Assembly: GCF_019430905.1 (NCBI RefSeq)
Contig: NZ_JAHYCA010000010.1
Location: 34,832 to 98,831 of the forward strand
Direction: 5' to 3'
Length of the DNA: 64,000 bases
Source: Billgrantia antri
GTDB taxonomy: Bacteria > Pseudomonadota > Gammaproteobacteria > Pseudomonadales > Halomonadaceae
Shown here one piece after another: positions 1 to 8,232 of the stretch (positions within the stretch are counted from its first letter, which is position 1; each line of letters begins with the position of its first letter). Both the position numbers and the translations under genes were made by a program. The notes under the pieces were generated by a model. The model was not told where the DNA came from. It searched no databases and saw only the letters and a list, made by a program, of their open reading frames with translations.

Positions 1-1
1 G

Positions 2-1501
2 GTCGCCGAGCAGGACCCGCGTATGCAGGATTTTTATGCGCTACGTGACTATCGTCCTGCCTGGCAGGATGCCGACGCGGTGGCTGCGTTCACTTCGGCG
101 CTACATACCCTCGAAAGTGATGGGCTTCATCCTCAGGATTATTGCCCGGATGAGTTGAGGAATCGGCATCGAGCGGTCTATGAGGACGGTGCCGATGTCG
201 AGGCGCAGGCGCAATATGACCTGTTTGCCACGCGACAGCTGCTGATGGCGCTCGATCATCTGCAGCGCGGCAAGGTCGACCCCGAAGCGCTCGATACCGG
301 CTGGGAAGTGCCAGTTTCGCCTCCCGAATTCTCCCTGGCGACTGTATCCGGTGCCGTGGACCAGCAGAGATTCGAGGCGCTGATCAGCGAAGTGCGGCCG
401 GGTTTCGTTCCCTACCAGCGGCTGCGGTCGGGGCTGGCGCGCTATCGCAATATCGAGAAACTGGGCGGCTGGCCGCGCCTGCCGGAGCGGCAGCAGGCGT
501 TGCGTCCGGGGGACGTCGACGAAGATGTCCCGCTGTTGCGCGAGCGCCTGGCGGTCATCGGTGAACTCGAAATACTGATCGCCGATAACGATGTCTTTCC
601 TGGTGGCGAGCTCGTGGCGCCTGACCCGCGACGCTACGATGCCAGCCTCGAGGCCGCGGTAAAGCGCTTCCAGCGTCGGCACCTGCTGGAGGCGGACGGG
701 ATCGTCGGGCGCCAGACCCTGGCTGCACTCAACGTTCCGGTGGAGCGCCGTATCGACCAGATTCGCCTCAACATGGAACGCGCCCGCTGGCTGTTGCACG
801 GCTTGCCGGAGTCTTTCGTGCTGGTCGACATTGCCGGCTACCGGCTCAGTTATTATCGCCCTGACGGCCAGATCTGGCGTTCACGCATCGTGGTGGGGCG
901 GCCCTATCGGCGTACGCCCTCGCTACGCTCGGAAATCACCCACTTGACGGTGAACCCCACCTGGACGATACCGCCCACCATCAAGCGCGAGGACGTATTA
1001 CCCAAGGTGCGGCAGGATCTCGGCTATCTGTGGCGCGAGCGGATTCAGGTGCTGAGCCCGTCGGGTACGCCTCTCGACCCGTGGGAGATCGACTGGGACA
1101 ATCCCGGCAACATCGTCCTGCGCCAGGCTCCGGGGCCACAGAATGCCCTGGGACAACTCGTCATCCGCTTTCCCAATGACCATATGGTCTATCTCCACGA
1201 TACACCGGCCCAAGATCTCTTTTCTCGCGAACAGCGTGCCTTCAGCTCCGGCTGCATCCGTGTCGAGAACATTCGCGAGCTGGGCCAGCTGCTGCTAGAC
1301 GATACCCACAGCGATCACGACGTAGAGGGGCGAATAGATAGCGGCGAGACGCAGAACGTACGCCTGGCCAATCGCATGCCGATCATCATCCACTACTGGA
1401 CGGTGAACCCCGGCGAGGATGGTGAACTCTCGTTCCGTCCCGACATCTACGAACGCGACGACGATTTGCTACGAGCGTTGGATCGCCCGCTGGTGCTGTG
1501 A
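2..1501 (+). CDS. L,D-transpeptidase (YcbB/LdtD type), 5' end outside window
   Basis: Periplasmic peptidoglycan cross-linking enzyme that forms 3-3 links between meso-diaminopimelate residues. The reading frame is open to base 2, so the true start and any signal peptide lie upstream; the first ATG inside is at 23. Numbering from that ATG, residues 1-150 resemble the L,D-transpeptidase scaffold domain, about 165-236 is a PG_binding_1 domain (LLRERL...AVKRFQRRH...GIVGRQTLAALN), and about 255-430 is the YkuD catalytic domain. The catalytic motif is complete, with HDTPAQDLF followed by SSGCIRVEN, and the nucleophile is Cys411. The overall length fits the large YcbB class rather than small ErfK/YbiS enzymes. 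A strong hairpin lies 17 bases after the stop. I am sure of the family; the exact orthologue is not decided. Confidence 0.93.
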   Translation, partial: VAEQDPRMQDFYALRDYRPAWQDADAVAAFTSALHTLESDGLHPQDYCPDELRNRHRAVYEDGADVEAQAQYDLFATRQLLMALDHLQRGKVDPEALDTGWEVPVSPPEFSLATVSGAVDQQRFEALISEVRPGFVPYQRLRSGLARYRNIEKLGGWPRLPERQQALRPGDVDEDVPLLRERLAVIGELEILIADNDVFPGGELVAPDPRRYDASLEAAVKRFQRRHLLEADGIVGRQTLAALNVPVERRIDQIRLNMERARWLLHGLPESFVLVDIAGYRLSYYRPDGQIWRSRIVVGRPYRRTPSLRSEITHLTVNPTWTIPPTIKREDVLPKVRQDLGYLWRERIQVLSPSGTPLDPWEIDWDNPGNIVLRQAPGPQNALGQLVIRFPNDHMVYLHDTPAQDLFSREQRAFSSGCIRVENIRELGQLLLDDTHSDHDVEGRIDSGETQNVRLANRMPIIIHYWTVNPGEDGELSFRPDIYERDDDLLRALDRPLVL

Positions 1502-1517
1502 GATAACGAAAGGGGAA

Positions 1518-1546
1518 GGCCCCGGCCACCTCCTGTGGCCGGGGCC
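1518..1546. terminator. Bidirectional terminator hairpin between convergent genes
   Basis: A perfect 12-bp stem (GGCCCCGGCCAC / GTGGCCGGGGCC) with a 5-base loop lies between the convergent transpeptidase and DUF1127 genes, whose facing ends are only 49 bases apart. The minus-strand flank is pyrimidine-rich (TTCCCCTTTC), so termination of the DUF1127 transcript is the better supported direction. Confidence 0.75.
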
Positions 1547-1550
1547 GAGG

Positions 1551-1817
1551 CTAAGCCAGGGGGGCCCCGCAGCGCGGACAGAACTCAGTGGAGCGTTCAC
1601 CAGCCTCGAGGACGGTGGCGGAAGCCTCAGCGGTTTCCGGCTTGCCGAGGGCGAAACGCTCCGGGTCGAGCGGCACCAGCTTGCCGCGCTCCCAGCGCAG
1701 GCCGATATCCTTGAGCATGCGTGGGTCGCAGTCGCGCAGCAGGGCATCGCGCTGACGGTTGGCGTAGAAGCTGCGTACGGCGCGAAGCAGGCGACGGGTT
1801 GTGCGTAGTGCTGCCAT
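1551..1817 (-). CDS. DUF1127 small protein with C-terminal CxxC zinc knuckle
   Basis: An 88-residue basic protein. Residues about 20-45 carry the DUF1127 (YjiS-like) signature RDALLRDCDPRMLKDIGLRW. DUF1127 proteins are short, arginine-rich and in several alphaproteobacteria affect RNA and phosphate or carbon metabolism; no activity can be assigned here. The C-terminus ends in FCPRCGAPLA, half of a zinc ribbon, which most DUF1127 proteins lack as far as I recall. A clear AAGGAG ribosome site precedes the ATG. The best promoter candidate lies about 270 bases upstream, so the leader would be unusually long. Confidence 0.8.
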   Translation of the reverse strand: MAALRTTRRLLRAVRSFYANRQRDALLRDCDPRMLKDIGLRWERGKLVPLDPERFALGKPETAEASATVLEAGERSTEFCPRCGAPLA

Positions 1818-2091
1818 GATCTCGGTCTCCTTGAGTCAGGGAGGCCGGGAACTTGAGCGCGACGGGCGAGAAATGGGAGTTCAGGCTTGGCCGCGACAAG
1901 TGCCGCGGCCAGCGTCCTTCAAGTGTCGTCGTTTCGACGGCCGGCACACGGCAGCAGCAAACGGGTACGCATCGCGCAATTGTTTACGCGATGTTGCCAG
2001 TTTGCCTTGTTGCCAATGGATAGCCAGCGCATGAGGAACGCGTCTCGATTGAGAGGGTTGAATTGTGCCGCATCGGCGATGCGACTCTTTT

Positions 2092-2120
2092 CTTATAGCC
2101 AAGCGCTCAACAAGCGTCAA
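2092..2120 (-). promoter_or_regulatory. Sigma-70-type promoter, TTGACG-17-TATAAG
   Basis: On the minus strand the -35 element TTGACG (2115-2120) and the -10 element TATAAG (2092-2097) are separated by exactly 17 bases. The predicted transcript starts near 2085 and runs towards the DUF1127 gene at 1817. The 372-base gap 1818-2189 holds no other gene that I can support; most of it would be the untranslated leader of this transcript. Confidence 0.55.
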
Positions 2121-2189
2121 CCGATAAGTCGAGCAAGTAGATCAGGCTTTGTACGAAAAGTCGGCGAGCGCAGACAGTTTTCGTAAAGC

Positions 2190-4049
2190 CTAGCGGTAGC
2201 CTTCGGCCTGCAGCCGAAACAGCCGAGCATAGCGGCCGTTCTGCGTCATCAGGCTATCGTGGTCGCCGCGCTCGATGACCTCGCCGCCATCGATCACCAG
2301 GATCTGGTCGGCGGCACGCACCGTGGAGAAGCGGTGCGAGATGAGAATGGTCATCTTGTCGCGACGGTGCTCGCGGAAGTCGGCATAGACGGCGGCCTCG
2401 GCGGCGGCGTCCATGGCTGCGGTGGGTTCGTCGAGCACCAGAATGTCGGCGCTCTCGCGCATGTAGGCCCGCGCCAGGGCGATCTTCTGCCACTGGCCGC
2501 CGGAGAGCTCCTGCCCCCCCTTGAACCAGCGACCCAGCTGGGTGTGGTAGCCGCCGGGCATATCGCGGATGAATTCATCGGCCAGCCCGCGCTCGGCCGC
2601 TTCGTGCCAGCGTGCCTCGTCGGCGAAGGCCTCGACATCTCCGGCACCCAGGTTTTCCCCCACTTTGAGCTGGTAGCGCACGAAGTCCTGGAAGATCACG
2701 CCGATGCGTCGCCGCAGGGTGTGGACGTCCCACTCGCGCAGGTCGCTGCCGTCGAGCAGGATGCGGCCTTCGCTGGGCTCGTAGAGGCGGGTGAGCAACT
2801 TGATCAGGGTGGTCTTGCCGGAACCGTTGGCACCCACCAGCGCCAGGCTGTGGCCCGGTGTGAGGTGCAGTGATACGTCGTGCAGCGCCGCTGCCGCTGC
2901 ACCGGGATAGGTGAAGCTCACGCCTTCGAAGCGAATGCCGTCACCGGGCCTAACGCCGCGGGTGCGGGTACCGCCTTCGGCAGCCACCGGCTGCTCCAGG
3001 TACTCGTAGAGATTCGACAGGTAGAGGTTGTCCTCGTACATGCCGCTGATCGAGGTGAGGCTGGCCGACAGCGCCGCCTGGCCCTGCTTGAACACCATCA
3101 GGTACATGGTCATCTCGCCCAGGGTCAGCGTACCCGAGATCGTTTCCACCACCACCCAGGCATAGGCGCCATAGAACGCCAGCGTGCCCAGCAGGCCGAG
3201 CAGGAAGCCCCAGCTCTCGCGGCGAATCGTCAGGCGCCGGTCCTCGCCGTAAAGCATGTCGAAGATGCGCCGGTAGCGCTCGAGCAGCAACGGCTCCAGC
3301 CCGAACAGCTTGACCTCCTTGATGCTGTCTTCCCGGGCCAGCACGGTCTCCAGGTACATCTGCATGCGGGTCTGGGGCGAGCGCCAGCGGAACAGGCGGA
3401 AGGCATCGCCGGAGAACTTGGCTTCCGAAACGAATACCGGCAGCGCGCCGAGCACCAGAATCCCGATTGCCCAGGGCGAGAACTGCACCAGCAGCACGCC
3501 GAAGCTGGCCAGCGAGATGCCGTTCTGCGCGAGCGAAAAGGTCTTGTTAACCAGCCCCAGCGGTCGGGTCGATGCCTCGCGCCGGGCGCGGGTGAGCTTG
3601 TCGTAGAACTCGCTGTCTTCGAACTGGGCAAGCGACAGCGTGCCGGCCTTCTCGAGGATCATCACGTTGACCTTCTGACCGAGCAGTGCGCGCAGCAGCG
3701 ACTGCTGGGCCGAGAGGCCGCGCTGAGCCAGGGCGATGACGGCGATCACTCCGGCTTCCGCCAGCACGTAGCGCATTACCGGCCAGGTCGACTCGAAGCT
3801 CGGCGAGGTGCCGGTATCGCGGTGGTGGGCCATGGCAGCGACCACCGAGTCGACGATCAGTTGGCCGACCCAGGCGGCCACCGCCGGCAACACGCCAGCG
3901 ATCAGGGTACAGGCCGCGAGCCCCAGGGTGAGCATGTGTGAGGTTTGCCACACCAGCGCCAAGGCACGGCGGCTGTAACGGAACACGCCGAAGAAGGCCG
4001 TCAGGCGTTGACCGCCGGGAGGCGGTGGGGCGGGCGAAGTGCGGCGCAT
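2190..4049 (-). CDS. ABC exporter, fused permease and ATPase
   Basis: A half-transporter of the type IV exporter class, about 619 residues. The N-terminal half carries hydrophobic segments (for example around LTLGLAACTLIAGVLPAVAAW and LLGLLGTLAFYGAYAWVVV). The C-terminal half is a complete nucleotide-binding domain with Walker A GANGSGKTT (Lys412), signature LSGGQWQ, Walker B ILVLDEPTAAMD and the switch histidine in ISHRFSTV. A homodimer or a heterodimer with a partner outside the window is expected. Substrate is unknown: the sequence gives no specificity clue and no accessory gene is adjacent. The start is uncertain. The frame can be extended to a TTG at 4079, but that codon sits at the foot of the upstream hairpin and neither start has a convincing ribosome site, so the ATG at 4049 is preferred. 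Confidence 0.88.
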   Translation of the reverse strand: MRRTSPAPPPPGGQRLTAFFGVFRYSRRALALVWQTSHMLTLGLAACTLIAGVLPAVAAWVGQLIVDSVVAAMAHHRDTGTSPSFESTWPVMRYVLAEAGVIAVIALAQRGLSAQQSLLRALLGQKVNVMILEKAGTLSLAQFEDSEFYDKLTRARREASTRPLGLVNKTFSLAQNGISLASFGVLLVQFSPWAIGILVLGALPVFVSEAKFSGDAFRLFRWRSPQTRMQMYLETVLAREDSIKEVKLFGLEPLLLERYRRIFDMLYGEDRRLTIRRESWGFLLGLLGTLAFYGAYAWVVVETISGTLTLGEMTMYLMVFKQGQAALSASLTSISGMYEDNLYLSNLYEYLEQPVAAEGGTRTRGVRPGDGIRFEGVSFTYPGAAAAALHDVSLHLTPGHSLALVGANGSGKTTLIKLLTRLYEPSEGRILLDGSDLREWDVHTLRRRIGVIFQDFVRYQLKVGENLGAGDVEAFADEARWHEAAERGLADEFIRDMPGGYHTQLGRWFKGGQELSGGQWQKIALARAYMRESADILVLDEPTAAMDAAAEAAVYADFREHRRDKMTILISHRFSTVRAADQILVIDGGEVIERGDHDSLMTQNGRYARLFRLQAEGYR

Positions 4050-4083
4050 GGGCGGTGTGGGGAGAGAGCTCCGGTTCAAGGAA

Positions 4084-4111
4084 CGACGCCCTGCTCGGAA
4101 GCAGGGCGTCG
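4084..4111 (-). terminator. Terminator hairpin after the M23 peptidase gene
   Basis: A perfect 12-bp stem (CGACGCCCTGCT / AGCAGGGCGTCG) with a 4-base loop, starting 31 bases after the stop of the peptidase gene and just ahead of the ABC exporter gene. Only a weak T-rich tail (TTCCTTG) follows on the minus strand. Confidence 0.65.
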
Positions 4112-4142
4112 CATGTCATGCTGGCGGCTGATCGAGATGCGA

Positions 4143-5891
4143 TCAGTCGTCGTCGCTTTCGGCGTCGGCTGAGGTTTGAGCCACCACAGGGCCGGTCTGG
4201 CCGGAGCGCAGTGTGGCAAGCAGCGGCTCCGCTTCGCGCTGGAAGGCCACCAGACGCTCACCCTCGAGGCTCTGGCTCTCTGGCAGCTCGACCTTCATGG
4301 CATCGACAGCGTTGTTGTTGACGATGACCTCGTAATGCAGGTGAGGCCCGGTGCTGCGGCCGGTGTTGCCGGACAGCGCGATGCGTTCCCCCATCGAGAC
4401 GCGGTCGCCGCGATTCACCATTGCGCGCGAGAGATGGAGGTAGCGAGTGCGGTAGCCGTTGTCGTGGCGAACCACGATGTAGCGACCCGCCATGGGGTGG
4501 TTGCCTACCTTCTCGACGCGACCGTCAGCTGGGGCGACGACCGGTGTGCCGATGGGCATGGCCCAGTCGGTGCCGCGATGCGGACTGACGCGCCCGGTGA
4601 CCGGATGCAGGCGGCGCGGGTTGAAACTTGAGCTCAAGCGGTAGCTGCCCTCGAAGGGGTAGCGGCTGAAGGCCGGGTCGAGGCTCTGCCCGTCGGGCGT
4701 GTAGAAGTTGTTGTCTTCGCTGTTGCGTACCAGCGTGAGGTCCATGCGGGCGCCCTGGTACTCGATGGCGAGCACACGGGAGTCGAAGCTGGTGCCGTCA
4801 ATGATGTCGGATTCGATCAGCACTTGGAACTCGTCGCCACGGCGTGTGTCGCGACGAAAATCGAGCTTCTTCTCCAGCAGGCGCGATATCTGGGCCACTT
4901 CGGTGCTGGAGAGGCCGGTGGCCTGGGCGGAGCGGGCAAAGCTGCCGCTGACGCTGCCTGCGAACAGCCGCTGGGTGGCCTCGCCGGCACGCTCGATGGT
5001 GGCGACATCGAAACCGTCTCCGTCGCGTTCGAGCATGTAGCCTTCGCGAGCATTCTTCATGATTCGCAGGGCCAGTAGCCGATCCTGCTCGTCGAGCTGG
5101 TACTCGAAGGTGTTGCCGACTCGCCAATGGGTCAGCAGACGCTGGTCCGGCATGTCCTCGAGCAGGAGCATGGCTTCGCTGTAGCCAAGTCCGAGTTCGT
5201 TCTGGGCCAGCACGGCGAAGGTATCGCCCTGCTGTACGGTATAGGTGCGCCATTCCGGCACGTGGGGTTCGGCGGCGGCGATCTCATCATCGAAGTGGAT
5301 CGGGCCATCATCGAACAGTGCCAGCTCCTCGTCCGGGTAGTCTTCGTAGGAGGTCGCGTCGGCGGCCAGCGCCTCGTCGTCGGTATACGTGTCGTCGAGC
5401 ATGCCACTGGCCAGGGTGCCGATCACCATGGCCATGTGCAGCGCACCGGAATCCAGCTCCGTTGCCAGTTCGATGCCGCTGTCAACGCCGGTCGTGGCGG
5501 GGCGGGCGGTAGCGGCATCGAACTCGGCAGCGGTCGGAGCCGGGGAGGGGGCTTGCCCCGCCTGGGCCACGGCGACCCCGGAGAGGTCGACGATCTCGCT
5601 GGGCTGCAACTGGGAGAGAGGGATGTAGTCTCGGGTGGCGTCGATGGCCTGAGTAGCGATCTCTATGGCATCGGCGACGGAGTAACGTTCGCTGTTGAGA
5701 GCGGGGAGGCCGGGATGAGCCTCGGGCGAGAGAGGGAAGAGAACGGTTTCGGGAACCTGCCCCTCTCGCTGGGTATTCTCGACGAGGGTAACGATTTTTT
5801 GAGCGCCCAGCACGGTCACCATGGTGGCGACGGGTAGCAGCAGTAACTTATGCGTGCGGGGCAGCGAATGGAGGATTCGCAACATGGGCAT
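4143..5891 (-). CDS. M23 family zinc endopeptidase with OapA/LysM-like domain (MepM type)
   Basis: A predicted inner-membrane-anchored murein DD-endopeptidase that cuts peptide cross-links to let new glycan strands in. Residues 8-35 contain the LPRTHK motif followed by a membrane anchor, the N-terminal pattern of OapA/MepM proteins. Residues about 215-300 are the OapA/LysM-like domain (YTVQQGDTFAVLAQNELGL). About 415-540 is the peptidase domain with both zinc motifs intact: HRGTD (His438, Asp442) and HLH (His517, His519). At 582 residues it is longer than E. coli MepM because of an acidic linker (about 95-210) rich in Asp and Glu, as is common in halophiles. It is transcribed alone between its own upstream region and a strong hairpin. 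Confidence 0.92.
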   Translation of the reverse strand: MPMLRILHSLPRTHKLLLLPVATMVTVLGAQKIVTLVENTQREGQVPETVLFPLSPEAHPGLPALNSERYSVADAIEIATQAIDATRDYIPLSQLQPSEIVDLSGVAVAQAGQAPSPAPTAAEFDAATARPATTGVDSGIELATELDSGALHMAMVIGTLASGMLDDTYTDDEALAADATSYEDYPDEELALFDDGPIHFDDEIAAAEPHVPEWRTYTVQQGDTFAVLAQNELGLGYSEAMLLLEDMPDQRLLTHWRVGNTFEYQLDEQDRLLALRIMKNAREGYMLERDGDGFDVATIERAGEATQRLFAGSVSGSFARSAQATGLSSTEVAQISRLLEKKLDFRRDTRRGDEFQVLIESDIIDGTSFDSRVLAIEYQGARMDLTLVRNSEDNNFYTPDGQSLDPAFSRYPFEGSYRLSSSFNPRRLHPVTGRVSPHRGTDWAMPIGTPVVAPADGRVEKVGNHPMAGRYIVVRHDNGYRTRYLHLSRAMVNRGDRVSMGERIALSGNTGRSTGPHLHYEVIVNNNAVDAMKVELPESQSLEGERLVAFQREAEPLLATLRSGQTGPVVAQTSADAESDDD

Positions 5892-5964
5892 TGGCCATAA
5901 AAAAAGATGACAAGAATATAAAAAGCCTGGGGAACCTTAACCCATGATATATGGCCTGCCTAGA

Positions 5965-5980
5965 CTGTACGTACGTACAG
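5965..5980. promoter_or_regulatory. 16-bp perfect palindrome matching the LexA-box pattern
   Basis: CTGTACGTACGTACAG lies 74 bases upstream of the M23 peptidase start. It fits the gammaproteobacterial SOS-box skeleton CTGT-N8-ACAG, but the centre is GC-containing rather than the usual AT alternation. An operator is plausible; LexA is only one possibility. Confidence 0.35.
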
Positions 5981-6109
5981 CAAAGCGCGCCTGGAGCGGC
6001 TCATGTGAGGCCCCAGGCGGTCGGAACATTGCCGAACACTGTTCAGTAAAGTCATTGAACGCGAATAAACGATAGGAAACAACCCCTGTTCGGTAAATAG
6101 GCGCCAGGG

Positions 6110-6958
6110 TCAGCCCGTGAAGCTGCCGTTGCGATAGTCGCGCAGGGCTTGTTCGATCTCGTGCGTGTGGTTCATCACGAAAGGCCCATAATGTGCGATC
6201 GGCTCTCGGTGAGGTGTACCGGCGAGCAGCAGGCACTGCGCACCTTCCCGGCTGGCGAGAGCCAGTGTGTCGCCACTTCCCAGCCGCGCCAGTTGGCCGG
6301 CCGCGACGCTCTCGCCGGCGATCTGCAGGTTGCCCTCGAAGACGTAAACCGCCAGCGTCTCGCTGCCTGCCTCGAGCATCAGCTCGCCGCCGGCCTCGAT
6401 AAGCGCATGGGCAATGGCGCCCTCTCCAGCCAAGTGTTCCAGCGGGCCGCAAATTCGCTCGCCCGCTACGGATGACCAGCTCCCGCCCAAGGCGATCAAT
6501 ACCGCCTGTTGCAACTCCAAGCGTGGCATTTCGTCGCTGCGCACGTCGCGATAGCGTGGCTCGCTCATCTTGTCCCGCGCCGGAAGGTTGAGCCACAGCT
6601 GAAAGCCGTGCAGGCCCTGGCTGTCAGTCAGCGGCATTTCGGAATGCACGATGCCACGGCCGGTGTGCATCCACTGGGCATCGCCGGCCTGGATGGTGCT
6701 GCTGTGGCCCAGGTGATCCTCATGGGTGATTCCGCCATGGAGGATGTAGGTCAGCGTTTGCATACCGCGATGCGGATGCGGCGGAAAGCCGCCGATATAG
6801 TCGTCGGGTCGGTCGGAGCCGAGCTCGTCGAGCATCAGGAAGGGGTCGAGTTCGCCGTCGAAGCGGTGAATGCGCTGAATGTGTACGCCGTCGCCATCCT
6901 GGCTGGGGTGGCTCTGGATCAGGCCTTCGATGCGGCGAAAGTTGGGGCTGGCGACCAT
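6110..6958 (-). CDS. Pirin family cupin protein (YhaK-like position)
   Basis: A bicupin of about 282 residues. The N-terminal cupin carries the pirin metal-binding signature FPPHPHRGMQTLTY and a second histidine cluster (HEDHLGH, GRGIVHSEMP), so a bound iron or other metal and quercetinase-type or redox-sensing activity are possible; the substrate is not evident. The frame runs upstream to an ATG at 7006, but the ATG at 6958 has a GGGAG ribosome site about 10 bases upstream and fits the usual pirin start (ASPNFRRIEGL), so it is chosen. It is divergent from a LysR gene and two genes from a glutathionyl-hydroquinone reductase. The same three families are neighbours in E. coli (yhaK, yhaJ, yqjG), which suggests a quinone or electrophile response role. 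Confidence 0.9.
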   Translation of the reverse strand: MVASPNFRRIEGLIQSHPSQDGDGVHIQRIHRFDGELDPFLMLDELGSDRPDDYIGGFPPHPHRGMQTLTYILHGGITHEDHLGHSSTIQAGDAQWMHTGRGIVHSEMPLTDSQGLHGFQLWLNLPARDKMSEPRYRDVRSDEMPRLELQQAVLIALGGSWSSVAGERICGPLEHLAGEGAIAHALIEAGGELMLEAGSETLAVYVFEGNLQIAGESVAAGQLARLGSGDTLALASREGAQCLLLAGTPHREPIAHYGPFVMNHTHEIEQALRDYRNGSFTG

Positions 6959-7070
6959 GGTCTGCGGTCTCCCACATGGTTCTGACTGGGTGGATATGTG
7001 TGGCATTCTAGACCGTATTTTTCGAAAATTAAGCGCAACGTTTTGCAGCTTTCATTCGAGGAAGTCGAAT

Positions 7071-7970
7071 ATGTCTCGTGTCACCCTGGCCCAGTGGCAG
7101 ATGCTTGCGGCAGTCGTCGACCATGGGGGTTTCGCGCGTGCCGCCGAGGCAGTCCACAAGAGCCCCTCCACCCTCAACCATGCCGTTCACAAGCTGGAGC
7201 AACAGCTCGGCGTGCAGGTGCTCGAACCGGTTGGACGTCAGGTGCGCCTGACCGAGGCCGGCGAGATGCTGCTGCGCCGGGCTCGACAACTGATCGAAAG
7301 CGCCGAAGCGCTGGAGGATGTCGCCGGGCGCTTGTCCGAAGGGCTCGAGGCCGAGGTGGTGCTGTCGGTCGACCAGATCTTTCCCACCGGCGCCCTGGCG
7401 GTGGCACTGAGCCGGTTCTCCACCGCCTACCCCCATGTGCGTGTTCAACTCCACGAGACGGTACTCAATGGCGGTATCGAGATGCTTTATGACGGCCGTG
7501 CCGACCTGGCCATTTCCGGCCTGGCGGCACAGGGCTTTCTCGGCGAGCCGCTAGTGACGGTCCGCTTCATCGCGGTAGCGCATCGCGACCATGAGCTGCA
7601 CGCGCTGAAGCGCGAACTCGACCTGCGCGACCTGCAGCGTCACCGCCAACTGGTGGTGCGCGACTCGGCGTTGCGCCAGTCGATGGATGCCGGGTGGCTG
7701 AAGGCAGAGCAGCGCTGGACGGTGAGCCATCTCGAGACCTCCATCGACATGATCCGTCGCGGGCTGGGCTTCGCCTGGCTGCCCGAGACGCGCATTCATG
7801 ACGACCTCAAGAGCGGGGTGCTGCATCCACTGCCTCTGTCTGCCGGTGGCCTCCGCGAGGTACCCATGCAGATGATCTTCCGTGATCGTGACCGGGCGGG
7901 CCCCGCAACCCATGCCATGGCCCTGGCGCTCAAGGACGCCGTGGCGAGTGAATGTCCGAGCGATGCGTGA
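7071..7970 (+). CDS. LysR family transcriptional regulator (YhaJ-like position)
   Basis: A 299-residue LysR regulator. The N-terminal winged helix-turn-helix (residues about 2-60, TLAQWQMLAAVVDHGGFARAAEAVHKSPSTLNHAVHKLEQQLG) is followed by a linker helix and a substrate-binding domain. The ATG at 7071 with GAGGAAG upstream is chosen over in-frame upstream codons because the HTH begins right after it. It is divergent from the pirin gene and upstream of the hydroquinone reductase gene, so both are likely targets. E. coli YhaJ, in the equivalent neighbourhood, responds to aromatic metabolites; whether this protein senses the same class is inference. Confidence 0.92.
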   Translation: MSRVTLAQWQMLAAVVDHGGFARAAEAVHKSPSTLNHAVHKLEQQLGVQVLEPVGRQVRLTEAGEMLLRRARQLIESAEALEDVAGRLSEGLEAEVVLSVDQIFPTGALAVALSRFSTAYPHVRVQLHETVLNGGIEMLYDGRADLAISGLAAQGFLGEPLVTVRFIAVAHRDHELHALKRELDLRDLQRHRQLVVRDSALRQSMDAGWLKAEQRWTVSHLETSIDMIRRGLGFAWLPETRIHDDLKSGVLHPLPLSAGGLREVPMQMIFRDRDRAGPATHAMALALKDAVASECPSDA

Positions 7971-8232
7971 TCTTTCGTTTTTTTCGATGTGAGGGGCGGA
8001 AAAACTGCGCTTGAGCATCAAGCAAATCGGTTTAACCTGCTACGGAAACACTGCACAAATGCCTGCGCGAGCGAATCGCTGCGTTGCGCGGTGCCGAAGC
8101 GTCGGACCGTCGGAATCCTCACCTATACCCCATAGGCTCCGGTTCCTGTGCTCCGTGCGCCTTGCGCTTCATCTCGCTCGTCGATTTGTTCAGAGCTTCC
8201 TTAGTCAGACATTTCTGAATCCGGAGGACATG

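Noticed and set aside
2880..3941. Open frame of 353 codons opposite the ABC exporter
   Set aside because: Complement of the permease half; low-complexity Gln/Arg/His-rich, no family.
4050..4079. TTG start for the ABC exporter
   Set aside because: The codon abuts the hairpin after the peptidase gene and has no ribosome site; the ATG at 4049 is preferred, although its own site is weak.
6040..6055. GAACACTGTTC, resembling a Gram-positive SOS box
   Set aside because: The spacer is 3 rather than 4 bases, and this pattern is not the gammaproteobacterial LexA site.
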